A program made the translations under genes and the position numbers. Positions 40,001 to 47,509 of a DNA stretch of 64,000 nucleotides are shown here, piece after piece (within the stretch, counting starts at the first letter, position 1; each line of letters begins with the position of its first letter). This DNA is from Gillisia mitskevichiae (GTDB lineage Bacteria; Bacteroidota; Bacteroidia; Flavobacteriales; Flavobacteriaceae): contig NZ_RBLG01000005.1 of NCBI RefSeq assembly GCF_003634585.1, forward strand, positions 124,001 through 188,000. The letters run 5' to 3'. The notes beneath the pieces were generated by a model. It searched no databases, was not told the origin of the DNA, and was given only the letters and a program-made list of their open reading frames with translations.

Positions 40001-42812
40001 AGGTTCTTTTAGTGATAGTACCAGCAGAAAAAGTAGCTTTGAAGGGAAAGCTAATACCGAATATATTTTAAGATGGACTGTTACACCTACAAATGGTTGC
40101 CCTCCTATTTTTGATGAGTTGATAATTACCTTCCCTCCTAGCTGTAGTAAATTAGATTTTGATGGAGTAGATGATTATGTAGATTTTGGAGATAATTTTA
40201 ATTTACGAAATAGTGAAAACGCCTTTTCTTTGGAAGCTTGGGTGAAACCCAATTCTATTAAAGGTATTAACACTATAATTTCTAAACGAAATTTAAATGA
40301 TTTAACCGATGGAGGCTACGACTTAATATTAAACAAGGGAAAACCTTCAATAAGACTCAATAACAAAACTATCTCTACAACCCAATCTATTGGTACAGAT
40401 AGATGGTATCATATTGCAGCAGTGCAAGAAGGAAACCTAATAAATCTATACGTAGACGGTATAAAATTGAAAACAGATAATCTTTCAACAAAGCCCGGAG
40501 ATATTAATTCTCCTATGCTAATAGGGGCAATGTATGATCCTGCTGAACCTTTAAATCCTAAGAATAATTTTCATGGTTGGATTGAAGAAGTTAGAATTTG
40601 GAAAACAGGATTAAATCAAGAACAAGTTAGGTTCATGATGAATCAACGTATTAAAAATAATAATGGGAATGTTCAAGGTGAAGTAATTCCAATGGACGTA
40701 CCAACAAATCTTTCATGGAACAACTTAGAAGGTTATTATAGGTTAATTACAGGAGAGGTGGAAAATGGATTTGCATTAGATCATGGGACCTCTGGAATTA
40801 GTGGATTATTGAAAAATATAGAAACAACCCAAGAGAACAGTGCTCCACTCCCCTACATCTCTAAAAGTGATGGAAAATGGTTTGATTCTAATAGTTGGCT
40901 ACAATCAAATGTTTGGAATGCACCAAATACAACTGGAATTAATGGATCTTTAATAAATTGGAATATCGCAAGGATCTCCCATAATTTAAAATCAGAAGTT
41001 AAAGACATTACACTGTTAGGGTTACTTTCTGAAGAGAACTCACTTATAATGGGTAAGAAAAACAATAAAAATCAAGGGCAAGGTTTAACTATCTCCCATT
41101 ATCTAAAATTAGATGGTTTTATTGATTTGGCAGGTAAATCCCAATTGGTTCAAAACGAAAATAGCGTTTTAGATGAATCTAGTTTAGGTTACATAGAAAT
41201 AGATCAACAAGGTACTGCTAGTAGCTACAATTATAATTATTGGTCTTCCCCAGTTGGTGAACAGGCCAAATCCAATAACTCTCCATTTAAAATTAAAACA
41301 ATAATGCTTGACGGGAGTAATTCAAATACCCCAACCAATTTGGACTTTGGGAATGGGGTTACATATGCAGATGGGCCGTTTGCCACACCAAGAAAGATCA
41401 GTAATTACTGGATCTATAAATTTAGAGGCACAGCAGATCAATATTCTGAATGGGAACATATAGGAAGTGAAGGGGTATTAAAAACTGGTGAAGGCTTTAC
41501 AATGAAAGGAACTTCTGGTAATGGAAAAATTAACGAAGAACAGAATTATGTGTTTACGGGTAAGCCTAATAATGGAACAATTAAATTAACGGTTGGAAAA
41601 GATCAGAACTATCTATTAGGAAATCCATATCCATCAGCTATAGATGCACATGAATTTTTGCTAGATAACATAAAAGCTAATGGGGGTAGAAATGATGATA
41701 ACATTTTTAATGGTGCTCTATATTTTTGGGATCATTTTGGTGGTAAAACTCATATTCTAAGAGAATACATTGGTGGTTATGCAACGAAAAATTTAATAGA
41801 TGCTGTACCAGCGATCTCTACTGATGAAAGAATAAATTCTAATGGCAATAGAGGTGTTAAGAAACCAGAGAAATTTATTGCCGTTGGTCAAGGTTTTTTT
41901 ATTAACACTTCATTAGACCCATACCTCCCAGAAAACATAAGTGTTACAGGAGGAGAAGTGGTTTTTAAGAACAGTCAAAGATTCTTTATTCCTGAAACTC
42001 CTGGAAATTCGCAGTTTTTAAAACCAGAAAAAATTAATAAGGAAACTATAGACAATGATGTAAGAGCAAAAATTAGATTGGATTACAAATCTCCTATGGG
42101 CTATCATAGACAAATTCTAGTAGGCGCTGATGTGAATACTACGAATGGTTTTGACCTAGGTTATGATGCGCCTTTAAATGACTATAATTTAGAAGATTTC
42201 TTTTGGCTAATAGACAATAGAGAATATGTGATTCAAGGGGTATCAAATTTCGATTTAGAGCAGGTGTTACCTATTGGTATCTACATTACGCAAGAAGGTG
42301 AATTTACAATAGAGATTAATGCATTGGATAATGTCCCCGAAGAAACTAATATTTATGTTAAGGATTTAGAACAAAATAAATTCTACGATCTTAGAGAAGC
42401 TAAATTTAAACTTGACATTGCACCGGGAGCTTACTACGAACGTTTTCAAATTGTTTTTCAATCAGATGAAGATATTGCTGCTAATACAGATGAGGATACG
42501 GAAGAAGAATCCAATCCTGATGTTGAAGAAGATGGCTCTGGAGATTCAAAGGATGGACCCGATTCAAACACAAATCTAGATATTATTTATACAAGTACTA
42601 ATCGAGAATTAGCAATTTTAAATCCAGATAATTTAGAGATCCAAAAAGTGGTGATTTATAATTTATTAGGTCAGAAGATCCAAGAATTTACAGAAATTGA
42701 AAATAAAAAAATAATGCCCCTTAGAGTTGAAGAATATCCTGCTGCAGTGTATGTAGTAAAAATGTTTTCTGAAAAAGGAGAAATCTCTAAAAACATCATA
42801 TTAATGAAATAA
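34098..42812 (+). CDS. Giant T9SS-secreted protein A4 (PKD-like repeats, jelly rolls, SprB repeat, LamG, acidic linker, sorting tail)
   Basis: A 2904-residue exported protein. The signal peptide (about 1-27) begins MEKITLLIR. Residues 30-172 resemble the N-terminal domain of A3 (TTTGNPNKYSITF). Seven PKD-like repeats of about 90 residues follow (about 173-807: VCN, VSGTxYxW, IGLAASGNG, FKITVNPTP). Then come Ig-like stretches, a MAM/jelly-roll-like domain near 1095-1260 (LIDENFNASLSNW to WWALDNISISG), a second sandwich near 1395-1575 (LTNGDFSQGN to GIDDVSFG) and SprB-like repeats near 1755-1900. The shared module covers 2016-2904: LamG (LDFDGVDDYVDFG), YNYNYWSSPV, LLGNPYPSAIDAHEF, LYFWDHFGG, VGQGFFINT, an acidic linker and the sorting tail (VVIYNLLGQKI). 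It is the last of the four tandem paralogues. An adhesin or glycan-binding role is inferred. Confidence 0.88.
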   Translation: MEKITLLIRSCLLIFILLCTSYNVFANKIIGSDKTSSDTNLVCHSLFDSANLSFLKFEESKVKKIATSKIAAKPTITLGNNPSVCKSDTSAKITYSTTTGNPNKYSITFSTEALAQGFQNTTAATLPTSPKEIPIVIPANLSSGSYSANLAISNPAGERSSNYSISVTIKESPTVNKPNDYIVCNNEIIPPIIYSGNNINGVIYNWTNNNPAINLSASGTGDITSFQAKNSGDTPITATIKVSPIVNGCTGETQEYKITVNPSPKFNKPADVVICDKTTTPVINFTGTTVSGTNYIWANNNTSIGLAASGNGSIPSFQARNTSNSPISATITIIPTANNCEGESQIFKITVNPTAKVNQPLDVIVCNEAAVPEIKFSGSTVSGTTYSWINNNPTIGLAALGNGNISAFTAKNTGNAPISASITVTPKANECEGIPVTFKITVNPTPKVNDVIDYAICNGDSFSKIIFEGSPVSGTKYNWTNNDTSIGLSGNGTEEIPAFTAVNNTTVPVTANILVTPVANNCDGDVMSFKITINPTPTITKPADIVVCDGEMVEEIILKGSSVSGTRRNWINDNIAIGLKATGQNKINSFIATNPTNQTVFATITINPIANDCEGIPETFKIEVKPKPRLIAPENQIYCNGVLTSTIPLSGSPNDILYDITGGAAIGLSNKLGVTEVPAFNTIPGNATILITPKSNTCIGEPVTYNIQVNPTPTVSLTPSSQTICSGELSNISLSGSLPETTFKWIITGISPPGSISGAIEGSGENIEQQLINNTNGVATVKYKIIPTANNCDGTPITAIINVNPTPILQITIPECLESVDLTSPNIKNGNTTSGLTYTYWTNAEATVPLSNPSSVEKGFFYIKGTTIPGCYIVKEVEITKLKPVLSNILDAPSQICSGSNFDFTPISSLENTSITWTRAAIGENPANQSDDKNIENPNETLLNVSSSPIIAKYIFKLETADGCINTSEINVNILPEPQLITNPVGDRCNGEEISHNLSSNLGNASINWRREAFLNNPRKTGSGNIMETLYNDSGNTVGVTYYITLSTSEGCSSEKQVNFSLLSGPKVTANASAIEICPGSKVNLSSVFENQGTLPSVLIDENFNASLSNWNTINNTTGGNTNASAWTIRNNNYDTGYGRIKSNDNSKFYLSNSDASGSGSSTNTILQYNKPINTIGYSTLNLSFWSYFRKYYDADNAVVQVSTINSNNDNDWTTIKTYTSDVNGVQNVDLSGFTGKQSLFIRFKYSANWGYWWALDNISISGTTKTPNVIWTSSTDPNWSSNEQNPQNVYPAETTIYTATYSDPDIECPGIGKIEVTVRQPPAVTITPNYCGDSTFIELVSDNIFASYQWESAGNIIGTDRSVNIELAQTYTLTVTDNFGCMGIGSISVSDELLTNGDFSQGNIGFYTEYQYVNDNPNTRNELNPEGYFAVNEDAHNFHNNFYGKDHTTGNGNFMIINGHPGSGKVIWRQTITNIQPNTNYYFSAWGMNLNPGNPARLQFQVNGVPTGTIADLKDAPKPTSNGQVNTNNWIQFYSNPFWNSGNSTTAVLEIINLETIRNGNDFGIDDVSFGTLEPIIFSISPSNNSAICEGSNLELYANIEGGRDPIEFEWTNPSGEIISTEENPVLENLLTADSGIYTLTVIDGYGCSPQIGTTEVIIVPETIVDAGEDQSVCAENAEIQLRGSILGSITTGNWTGGNGSFIPNRNKLDAIYTPSTEEISAGSVILTLISNLPDAPCEPVLDTIILTINPTPIVDSIETTMPSCYQGSNGTAKVILPAGTGPYTYVWSDGQTSQMATGLTAGEYNVLITNEFGCSITKEISITDPSLLEIVSSSFTPVQCFGGTDGSVSIEITGGVLEEESPNYNISLLDKEGIEIYREEDNSSGFLTVSNLIASTYTFIVSTSKACTSLSTALTVNQPDESPAYAGEDITIAECGTTIFNLSASEIDPSVASGNWTISLPIDGGEGSFSDSTSRKSSFEGKANTEYILRWTVTPTNGCPPIFDELIITFPPSCSKLDFDGVDDYVDFGDNFNLRNSENAFSLEAWVKPNSIKGINTIISKRNLNDLTDGGYDLILNKGKPSIRLNNKTISTTQSIGTDRWYHIAAVQEGNLINLYVDGIKLKTDNLSTKPGDINSPMLIGAMYDPAEPLNPKNNFHGWIEEVRIWKTGLNQEQVRFMMNQRIKNNNGNVQGEVIPMDVPTNLSWNNLEGYYRLITGEVENGFALDHGTSGISGLLKNIETTQENSAPLPYISKSDGKWFDSNSWLQSNVWNAPNTTGINGSLINWNIARISHNLKSEVKDITLLGLLSEENSLIMGKKNNKNQGQGLTISHYLKLDGFIDLAGKSQLVQNENSVLDESSLGYIEIDQQGTASSYNYNYWSSPVGEQAKSNNSPFKIKTIMLDGSNSNTPTNLDFGNGVTYADGPFATPRKISNYWIYKFRGTADQYSEWEHIGSEGVLKTGEGFTMKGTSGNGKINEEQNYVFTGKPNNGTIKLTVGKDQNYLLGNPYPSAIDAHEFLLDNIKANGGRNDDNIFNGALYFWDHFGGKTHILREYIGGYATKNLIDAVPAISTDERINSNGNRGVKKPEKFIAVGQGFFINTSLDPYLPENISVTGGEVVFKNSQRFFIPETPGNSQFLKPEKINKETIDNDVRAKIRLDYKSPMGYHRQILVGADVNTTNGFDLGYDAPLNDYNLEDFFWLIDNREYVIQGVSNFDLEQVLPIGIYITQEGEFTIEINALDNVPEETNIYVKDLEQNKFYDLREAKFKLDIAPGAYYERFQIVFQSDEDIAANTDEDTEEESNPDVEEDGSGDSKDGPDSNTNLDIIYTSTNRELAILNPDNLEIQKVVIYNLLGQKIQEFTEIENKKIMPLRVEEYPAAVYVVKMFSEKGEISKNIILMK
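34613..36518 (+). repeat. Seven PKD-like repeats inside A4
   Basis: Seven repeats of about 90 residues carry an early Cys-Asn/Asp, G-x-x-V-S-G-T-x-Y-x-W, N-N-N-x-x-I-G-L and the closing C-E-G ... F-K-I-T-V-N-P-T-P. The first five are close to one another and the last two are diverged. Confidence 0.8.
42462..42575 (+). repeat. Acidic low-complexity linker in A4
   Basis: About 38 codons rich in Asp, Glu, Ser and Asn lie just before the sorting tail, at the same place as the Glu/Thr linker of A3 but different in sequence. Confidence 0.7.
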
Positions 42813-42825
42813 TATAGAGTGATAG

Positions 42826-42878
42826 TTTAAATATAAAATGGCCTGGTTTAATATATACCAAGCCATTTTATATTTAAA
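42826..42878. terminator. Bidirectional terminator between A4 and rsmG
   Basis: Arms 42826-42842 and 42862-42878 are perfect 17-base complements (core AAAATGGC / GCCATTTT), with a further GGT/ACC pair inside and AT-rich outer arms. It sits between convergent A4 and rsmG and would serve both. Confidence 0.75.
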
Positions 42879-42893
42879 CATTTATTGAATCTA

Positions 42894-43520
42894 CTATTTA
42901 TATTTTAGAGGAAGATGAACCACCTTTTTAGTTTCAAAAAATTCCTCCTCAAAATAATCGGTTAAAGGATAAATTTTAGCTGTTTTATAGGTTTTTAACT
43001 CATCAGAAAGATCCCCACCTTTCAAATATAAAATTCCGTTTTTTAAATTATGACTACTATTTCTAGCTGTTTTCCCTTTTACCCAAGCAACAAAAGAAGG
43101 CATCACAGCTACTGCCCTACTTATAATAAAATCAAATTCCCCCTTAATTTCTTCCACGCGAGAATTAGTTGTCTTTACATTCTTTAATCCCAAGCCTTCC
43201 ACTACTTCATCTACAACCTTTATTTTTTTTCCAATAGAATCTACCAAATGAAATTGAGCTTCAGGAAAAAGAATAGCCAATGGAATCCCAGGAAAACCTC
43301 CACCTGTTCCTACATCTAAAATTTCAGCTCCAGGATTAAATTCTTGAACTTTAGCAATTCCTAATGAATGTAAAACATGACGAAGGTATAATTCTTCTAT
43401 ATCCTTTCTTGAAACAACGTTAATCTTAAGGTTCCAATCCTTGTATAAAGCTTGCATGGCTTGGAATTGGTCTAACTGATGAGATGTTAATTCTGGAAAG
43501 TATTTTTTTATTAAATCCAA
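42894..43520 (-). CDS. rsmG: 16S rRNA (guanine-N7)-methyltransferase RsmG
   Basis: SAM-dependent enzyme that methylates N7 of G527 (E. coli numbering) in 16S rRNA. Motif I reads ILDVGTGGGFPGIPLAI, followed by FHLVDSIGKKIKVV and the segment FDFIISRAVA, all diagnostic of the RsmG/GidB family. I place the start at the TTG complementing 43518-43520, giving 208 residues beginning (M)DLIKKYFPEL. The -7 box TACTTTTG (complement of 43539-43546) would place transcription just before it. An upstream TTG at 43541 overlaps that box and would add seven residues not typical of the family. The gene is convergent with A4. Confidence 0.92.
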   Translation of the reverse strand: MDLIKKYFPELTSHQLDQFQAMQALYKDWNLKINVVSRKDIEELYLRHVLHSLGIAKVQEFNPGAEILDVGTGGGFPGIPLAILFPEAQFHLVDSIGKKIKVVDEVVEGLGLKNVKTTNSRVEEIKGEFDFIISRAVAVMPSFVAWVKGKTARNSSHNLKNGILYLKGGDLSDELKTYKTAKIYPLTDYFEEEFFETKKVVHLPLKYK

Positions 43521-43538
43521 GTTTTTTAATTTAGAATG

Positions 43539-43546
43539 CAAAAGTA
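43539..43546 (-). promoter_or_regulatory. Bacteroidota -7 box of rsmG
   Basis: On the minus strand TACTTTTG is an exact TAnnTTTG match, 18 bases before the TTG start chosen for rsmG. It argues against the longer reading that would begin inside the box. Confidence 0.5.
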
Positions 43547-43602
43547 ATTAAAATTATGACGTTAATTTTTTACAATTAAGGTATGCTCAATGTAGAATGT
43601 TT

Positions 43603-43610
43603 TACCTTTG
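43603..43610 (+). promoter_or_regulatory. Bacteroidota -7 box of the desaturase gene
   Basis: TACCTTTG, an exact TAnnTTTG match, lies 19 bases before the ATG at 43630. Confidence 0.6.
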
Positions 43611-43629
43611 GAATTAGAGTTACAAAAAT

Positions 43630-44733
43630 ATGGCATTAAAACAAGATCAAATTAGATTTTCTCGATTAGACTCGGTAAAATTCTTTAAAACCCTAAATAA
43701 ACGCGTCAACGCCTATTTTAAGGATAATAACATTTCCAAAACTGGAAATTGGAAACTGCATTTAAAAACACTTGTAATGTTTTCCCTATTTCTTGCGCCT
43801 TACTTTTTAATTATAAGCTTGGATATTTCCCAATGGTGGATGTTAGGGCTTACAATTATAATGGGAGCGGGAATGGCAGGTGTTGGAATGAATGTAATGC
43901 ATGATGGAAATCATGGTTCTTATTCTTCCAAAAAATGGATCAACAATTTTATGGGGGGCACAATTTATGTCCTAGCCGGTAATGTATATAATTGGCAAGT
44001 TCAGCATAACGTGTTACACCATACTTACACAAATATTCATGGGCATGATGAAGATCTAGATGCCGGAAGAATCATTCGTTTTTCAGAACACTCAAAATGG
44101 CATAAATTTCATAAGTTCCAGCATTATTATTCAGTATTTCTTTATGGATTACTAACTTTTAATTGGGCGCTTACTACAGATTTTAAGCAAACTAAAAATT
44201 ATCTATCTAGAAAACTTTCCTATGGTAAAATGCCTTCTCCAACTAAACAGTGGAGTATCATAGCAATAACAAAGTTAATATACATTTCTATTTGGATAGT
44301 AATACCAATGCTCTTTGTATCTATAGCTTGGTGGAAGATCTTAATTGGCTTTTTTGTGATGCATTATACAGCGGGACTTATTTTAAGTATTGTATTTCAG
44401 CTTGCACATGTTGTAAATGAAACTGAAATGCCACTGCCAGATAAAACAGGGTCTATGAAAAACACCTGGGCAATTCATCAATTATTCACTACTGTAAATT
44501 TTGCTACTAAGAATAGATTGGTTAATTGGTTTACAGGCGGACTTAATCACCAAGTAGAGCATCATATATTTCCTAATATTAGTCATGTTCATTATACTAA
44601 AATAGCTGAAATTGTTAAGCAGACCGCACGAGAATGCAACTTGCCTTACAACGAATTCAAGACAACTCGTGGAGCAATTGCTGCTCACTTTAAATACTTA
44701 AAAGAGATGGGTGCTAAACCTGTTTCAGCCTAA
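43630..44733 (+). CDS. Membrane fatty acid desaturase (acyl-lipid/acyl-CoA type)
   Basis: A 367-residue membrane di-iron desaturase that introduces double bonds into fatty acyl chains, probably for membrane fluidity. The three histidine boxes are intact: HDGNH at 91-95, HNVLHH at 126-131 and HQVEHH at 307-312. The third box is of the QxxHH form seen in front-end and linoleoyl-CoA-type desaturases. Hydrophobic segments lie at about 50-65, 70-90, 215-240 and 245-265. The exact position of the double bond cannot be read from sequence, and electron partners (ferredoxin or cytochrome b5 type) are not nearby. The aminotransferase gene starts 19 bases after its stop, so they may share a transcript. 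Confidence 0.88.
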   Translation: MALKQDQIRFSRLDSVKFFKTLNKRVNAYFKDNNISKTGNWKLHLKTLVMFSLFLAPYFLIISLDISQWWMLGLTIIMGAGMAGVGMNVMHDGNHGSYSSKKWINNFMGGTIYVLAGNVYNWQVQHNVLHHTYTNIHGHDEDLDAGRIIRFSEHSKWHKFHKFQHYYSVFLYGLLTFNWALTTDFKQTKNYLSRKLSYGKMPSPTKQWSIIAITKLIYISIWIVIPMLFVSIAWWKILIGFFVMHYTAGLILSIVFQLAHVVNETEMPLPDKTGSMKNTWAIHQLFTTVNFATKNRLVNWFTGGLNHQVEHHIFPNISHVHYTKIAEIVKQTARECNLPYNEFKTTRGAIAAHFKYLKEMGAKPVSA

Positions 44734-44752
44734 AAAATTAATCTTCTATTTT

Positions 44753-45940
44753 ATGCAAAAACATTTATCTGACCGTATTAATAATTTAGCAACCTCTCAA
44801 ACCTTAGCCATGGCTGCTAAAACAAGAGAGTTAAGAGAGGAAGGGAAGGATATAATTGGGTTAAGTCTCGGAGAGCCGGACTTTAATACACCAGACTTCA
44901 TTAAAGATGCCGCAATTCAGGCTATTACCGATAATTATAATTCTTACACTCCTGTAGATGGTTACGTAGAATTAAAGGACGCTATTATTACAAAATTCAA
45001 GAGAGATAATGCGTTAACATATAACCGCTCTCAAATTGTAGTTTCTACTGGTGCAAAACAATCTTTAGCCAATGCCGCATTGGTTTTACTGAATCCTGGA
45101 GACGAAGTTTTATTACCATGTCCTTACTGGGTTAGTTATGCTGAAATAGTAAAATTAGCAGAAGGTGTCCCTGTTGAAGTTCCAACCACAGTTGAAAATA
45201 ATTTCAAGATCACACCTCAGCAGTTAAGAGATTCTATTACCCCAAAAACAAAGATGATCTGGTATAGCTCTCCTTGCAATCCAAGCGGGATGGTTTATAG
45301 CAAAGCTGAATTAAGAGCTTTAGCCGATGTTTTAGTAGATTACCCAGACATCATTATTTTAAGTGATGAAATTTACGAGCATATAAACTTTGTAGGCGAA
45401 CATGCCTCAATGGCTCAATTTGAAGATATGTATGACCGTGTGATCACTGTAAATGGTGTTTCAAAAGCCTTCGCTATGACTGGCTGGAGAATAGGTTATA
45501 TTGGTGCTCCAGAATGGATTGCAAGAGCATGTAATAAAATGCAAGGTCAAATTACTAGCGGTGCAAATTGTATTGCCCAACGCGCTGTAATTACTGCTTT
45601 AGAGGCTCCGGTAAGTAAAATCCAATATATGGTAGATACTTTTAAAGAGCGCCGTAAATTGATAATTTCATTATTGGATGAAATTGAAGGATTTAAAACA
45701 ACAGAACCAGAAGGTGCTTTTTATGTATTCCCAGACATATCATTTTTCTTCGGAAAAAACTTAAAAGGACATCAAATAGATAATGCAACAGATTTTTCTA
45801 TGTTTTTATTAGAAGAAGCATTAGTAGCAACTGTTACAGGAGATGCTTTTGGTAATCCTAACTGTATTAGGTTCTCTTATGCTGCAAGCGAAGATCAAAT
45901 TACTGAAGCATTAAAGAGAATAAAATCAGCCGTTTCTTAA
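44753..45940 (+). CDS. PLP-dependent aminotransferase, aspartate aminotransferase class I
   Basis: A 395-residue cytoplasmic fold-type I transaminase, most likely aspartate aminotransferase of the bacterial Igamma subgroup. Substrate-binding and cofactor residues are visible: GLSLGEPDF near 37-44, SSPCNPSG with Asn176, Asp205 and Tyr208 in LSDEIYEH, and the Schiff-base lysine Lys238 in NGVSKAFAMTGWRIGY. The C-terminal Arg in NCIRFSYA would bind the alpha-carboxylate. I chose the ATG at 44753; an in-frame upstream ATG at 44711 would overlap the desaturase gene and add 14 atypical residues. A clear terminator follows at 45961. Confidence 0.92.
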   Translation: MQKHLSDRINNLATSQTLAMAAKTRELREEGKDIIGLSLGEPDFNTPDFIKDAAIQAITDNYNSYTPVDGYVELKDAIITKFKRDNALTYNRSQIVVSTGAKQSLANAALVLLNPGDEVLLPCPYWVSYAEIVKLAEGVPVEVPTTVENNFKITPQQLRDSITPKTKMIWYSSPCNPSGMVYSKAELRALADVLVDYPDIIILSDEIYEHINFVGEHASMAQFEDMYDRVITVNGVSKAFAMTGWRIGYIGAPEWIARACNKMQGQITSGANCIAQRAVITALEAPVSKIQYMVDTFKERRKLIISLLDEIEGFKTTEPEGAFYVFPDISFFFGKNLKGHQIDNATDFSMFLLEEALVATVTGDAFGNPNCIRFSYAASEDQITEALKRIKSAVS

Positions 45941-45960
45941 GTTTAAGATTATATTAAATA

Positions 45961-45990
45961 AAAAAGCTCCATAGAAATATGGAGCTTTTT
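45961..45990. terminator. Terminator after the aminotransferase gene
   Basis: AAAAAGCTCCATA and TATGGAGCTTTTT form a 13-pair stem around a GAAA tetraloop. T/A runs on both sides make it usable in both directions, also for the convergent trkH. Confidence 0.88.
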
Positions 45991-46012
45991 TATTTAATAT
46001 AAATTCTATATT

Positions 46013-47509
46013 TTATCTATTTCTCCAGAAAAATGGAGTTAATAATATTAAGACGGTAAATAACTCCAACCTTCCAATAAGCATTAAAAATGCCGACCAC
46101 CATTTACCAGCAGCAGGCAATATGTCATAATTATTTACAGGGCCAAGTCCTCCAAGCGCTGGACCAATATTCCCTAAGGATGATGCTGCGCCTCCAATTG
46201 CTGTCATAAAATCTATTCCCATAAAGGCAAATACTAATGCTCCAATTATAAAGGATAACATATATAGTATAAAAAAGCCTAAGATATTAAATACAATTTC
46301 TTGCTTTATAGATCTTTTATTATATCGTACTGGCAAAATAGCATTTGGGTGTAAGCTGCGCTTAAATTCTGTAACTCCATTTCTTATTAAAATTAAGTGA
46401 CGCATTACCTTTACACCACCCGCAGTAGATCCAGCGGAACCTCCTAAGAACATTAATCCGAAAAACATAACGGTTAAAAATGGTGTCCATAGAGTATAAT
46501 CTGCACTAATAAAACCTGTTGTAGTGATCACGGTTAGCACTTGAAACAAAGAATGTCTAAAAGCGCTTTCTGCCTCACCCCATACCATTGGGTGTGCTAT
46601 AGAAGAAATAGAAACATCTGCTTGATAATAAATGATTAAGGATGCAACGATGGTGAAGCTAGCTATGAAGATGCAATACCACTTAAACTCATCGTCATGT
46701 AAAACTTTCTGAAATTTTCCTTTAAAGCTAAAATAACTTAAAACGAAATTTGATCCTGCCAAGAACATAAAAACGATAATAATGTATTGAATAATTGGTT
46801 GATTATTCCAATACGCAAGACTAGCATTTTTAGTTGAAAAACCACCGGTAGAAAGTGTACTTAAAGAATGATTAATAGCATCAAAGAAGCTCATTCCCGC
46901 TACTTTAAGTAATATTGTTTCAGCTAAAGTGTAAAGAAAATATATAAGCCATAATCTTTTTGCAGTATCTGTAATACGAGGCTTTAGCTTATCGGCACTT
47001 GGGCCTGGTGCTTCAGCAGAAAACAACTGCATTCCTCCTATTCCTAATAAGGGTAAGATTGCAATTGCCAAAACAATAATCCCCATTCCCCCTATCCAAT
47101 GAGTTAGGCTTCGCCAAAATAAAACTCCTTTCGGAATAGATTCAATATCATTAATGATTGTAGCACCTGTGGTAGTATAACCAGACATTGTTTCGAAAAA
47201 TGCATTAGTGAAATCTGGAATTGCTTCTGAAAAAATATATGGCAATGTTCCACTTAATGCCATGAAGATCCAACCGAAAGTAACAACAATATAGCCTTCT
47301 CGTTTTTTGATCTCTTTTCTATGTCCTCTGGTAAAAAACATTAGAACAGTTCCAACAAACATGGTGAGTAATGCAGCCGATGAGATTTGTAATGTTACTC
47401 CATCTTCGTAATACCAACTCACAATTACTGCCAAAAGCATAAAACCACCATTACACAAGAGGAGTAAACCCATAATGTGTGAGATGATCTTGAAGTTCAT
47501 TTTAGGCAT
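46013..47509 (-). CDS. trkH: Trk-type potassium uptake channel subunit TrkH
   Basis: Inner-membrane K+ translocating subunit of the Trk system, 498 residues with about ten helices. The four selectivity-filter loops are readable: TTTGATI, STGGFST, TTTGFIS and SSLGNIG. The terminal part (SAFLMLIGRLELFTVLILLTPFFW) is typical of TrkH/KtrB proteins. Its start overlaps the trkA stop by one base (TAATG-type junction), so it is translationally coupled to trkA, the regulatory subunit. It is convergent with the aminotransferase gene. Confidence 0.94.
   Translation of the reverse strand: MPKMNFKIISHIMGLLLLCNGGFMLLAVIVSWYYEDGVTLQISSAALLTMFVGTVLMFFTRGHRKEIKKREGYIVVTFGWIFMALSGTLPYIFSEAIPDFTNAFFETMSGYTTTGATIINDIESIPKGVLFWRSLTHWIGGMGIIVLAIAILPLLGIGGMQLFSAEAPGPSADKLKPRITDTAKRLWLIYFLYTLAETILLKVAGMSFFDAINHSLSTLSTGGFSTKNASLAYWNNQPIIQYIIIVFMFLAGSNFVLSYFSFKGKFQKVLHDDEFKWYCIFIASFTIVASLIIYYQADVSISSIAHPMVWGEAESAFRHSLFQVLTVITTTGFISADYTLWTPFLTVMFFGLMFLGGSAGSTAGGVKVMRHLILIRNGVTEFKRSLHPNAILPVRYNKRSIKQEIVFNILGFFILYMLSFIIGALVFAFMGIDFMTAIGGAASSLGNIGPALGGLGPVNNYDILPAAGKWWSAFLMLIGRLELFTVLILLTPFFWRNR

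Noticed and set aside
9671-42812. Frameshift or split-gene explanation for the four giant genes
   Set aside because: Each gene has its own signal peptide, start region and full T9SS tail, so they are four complete genes rather than pieces of one.
43521-43541. Longer N-terminus of rsmG from a TTG at 43541
   Set aside because: That start overlaps an exact TAnnTTTG box, and the family typically begins at the DLIxKYFP segment.
44711-44752. Upstream ATG for the aminotransferase gene
   Set aside because: It lies inside the desaturase gene, adds 14 residues not found in the family, and the ATG at 44753 gives the expected N-terminus.
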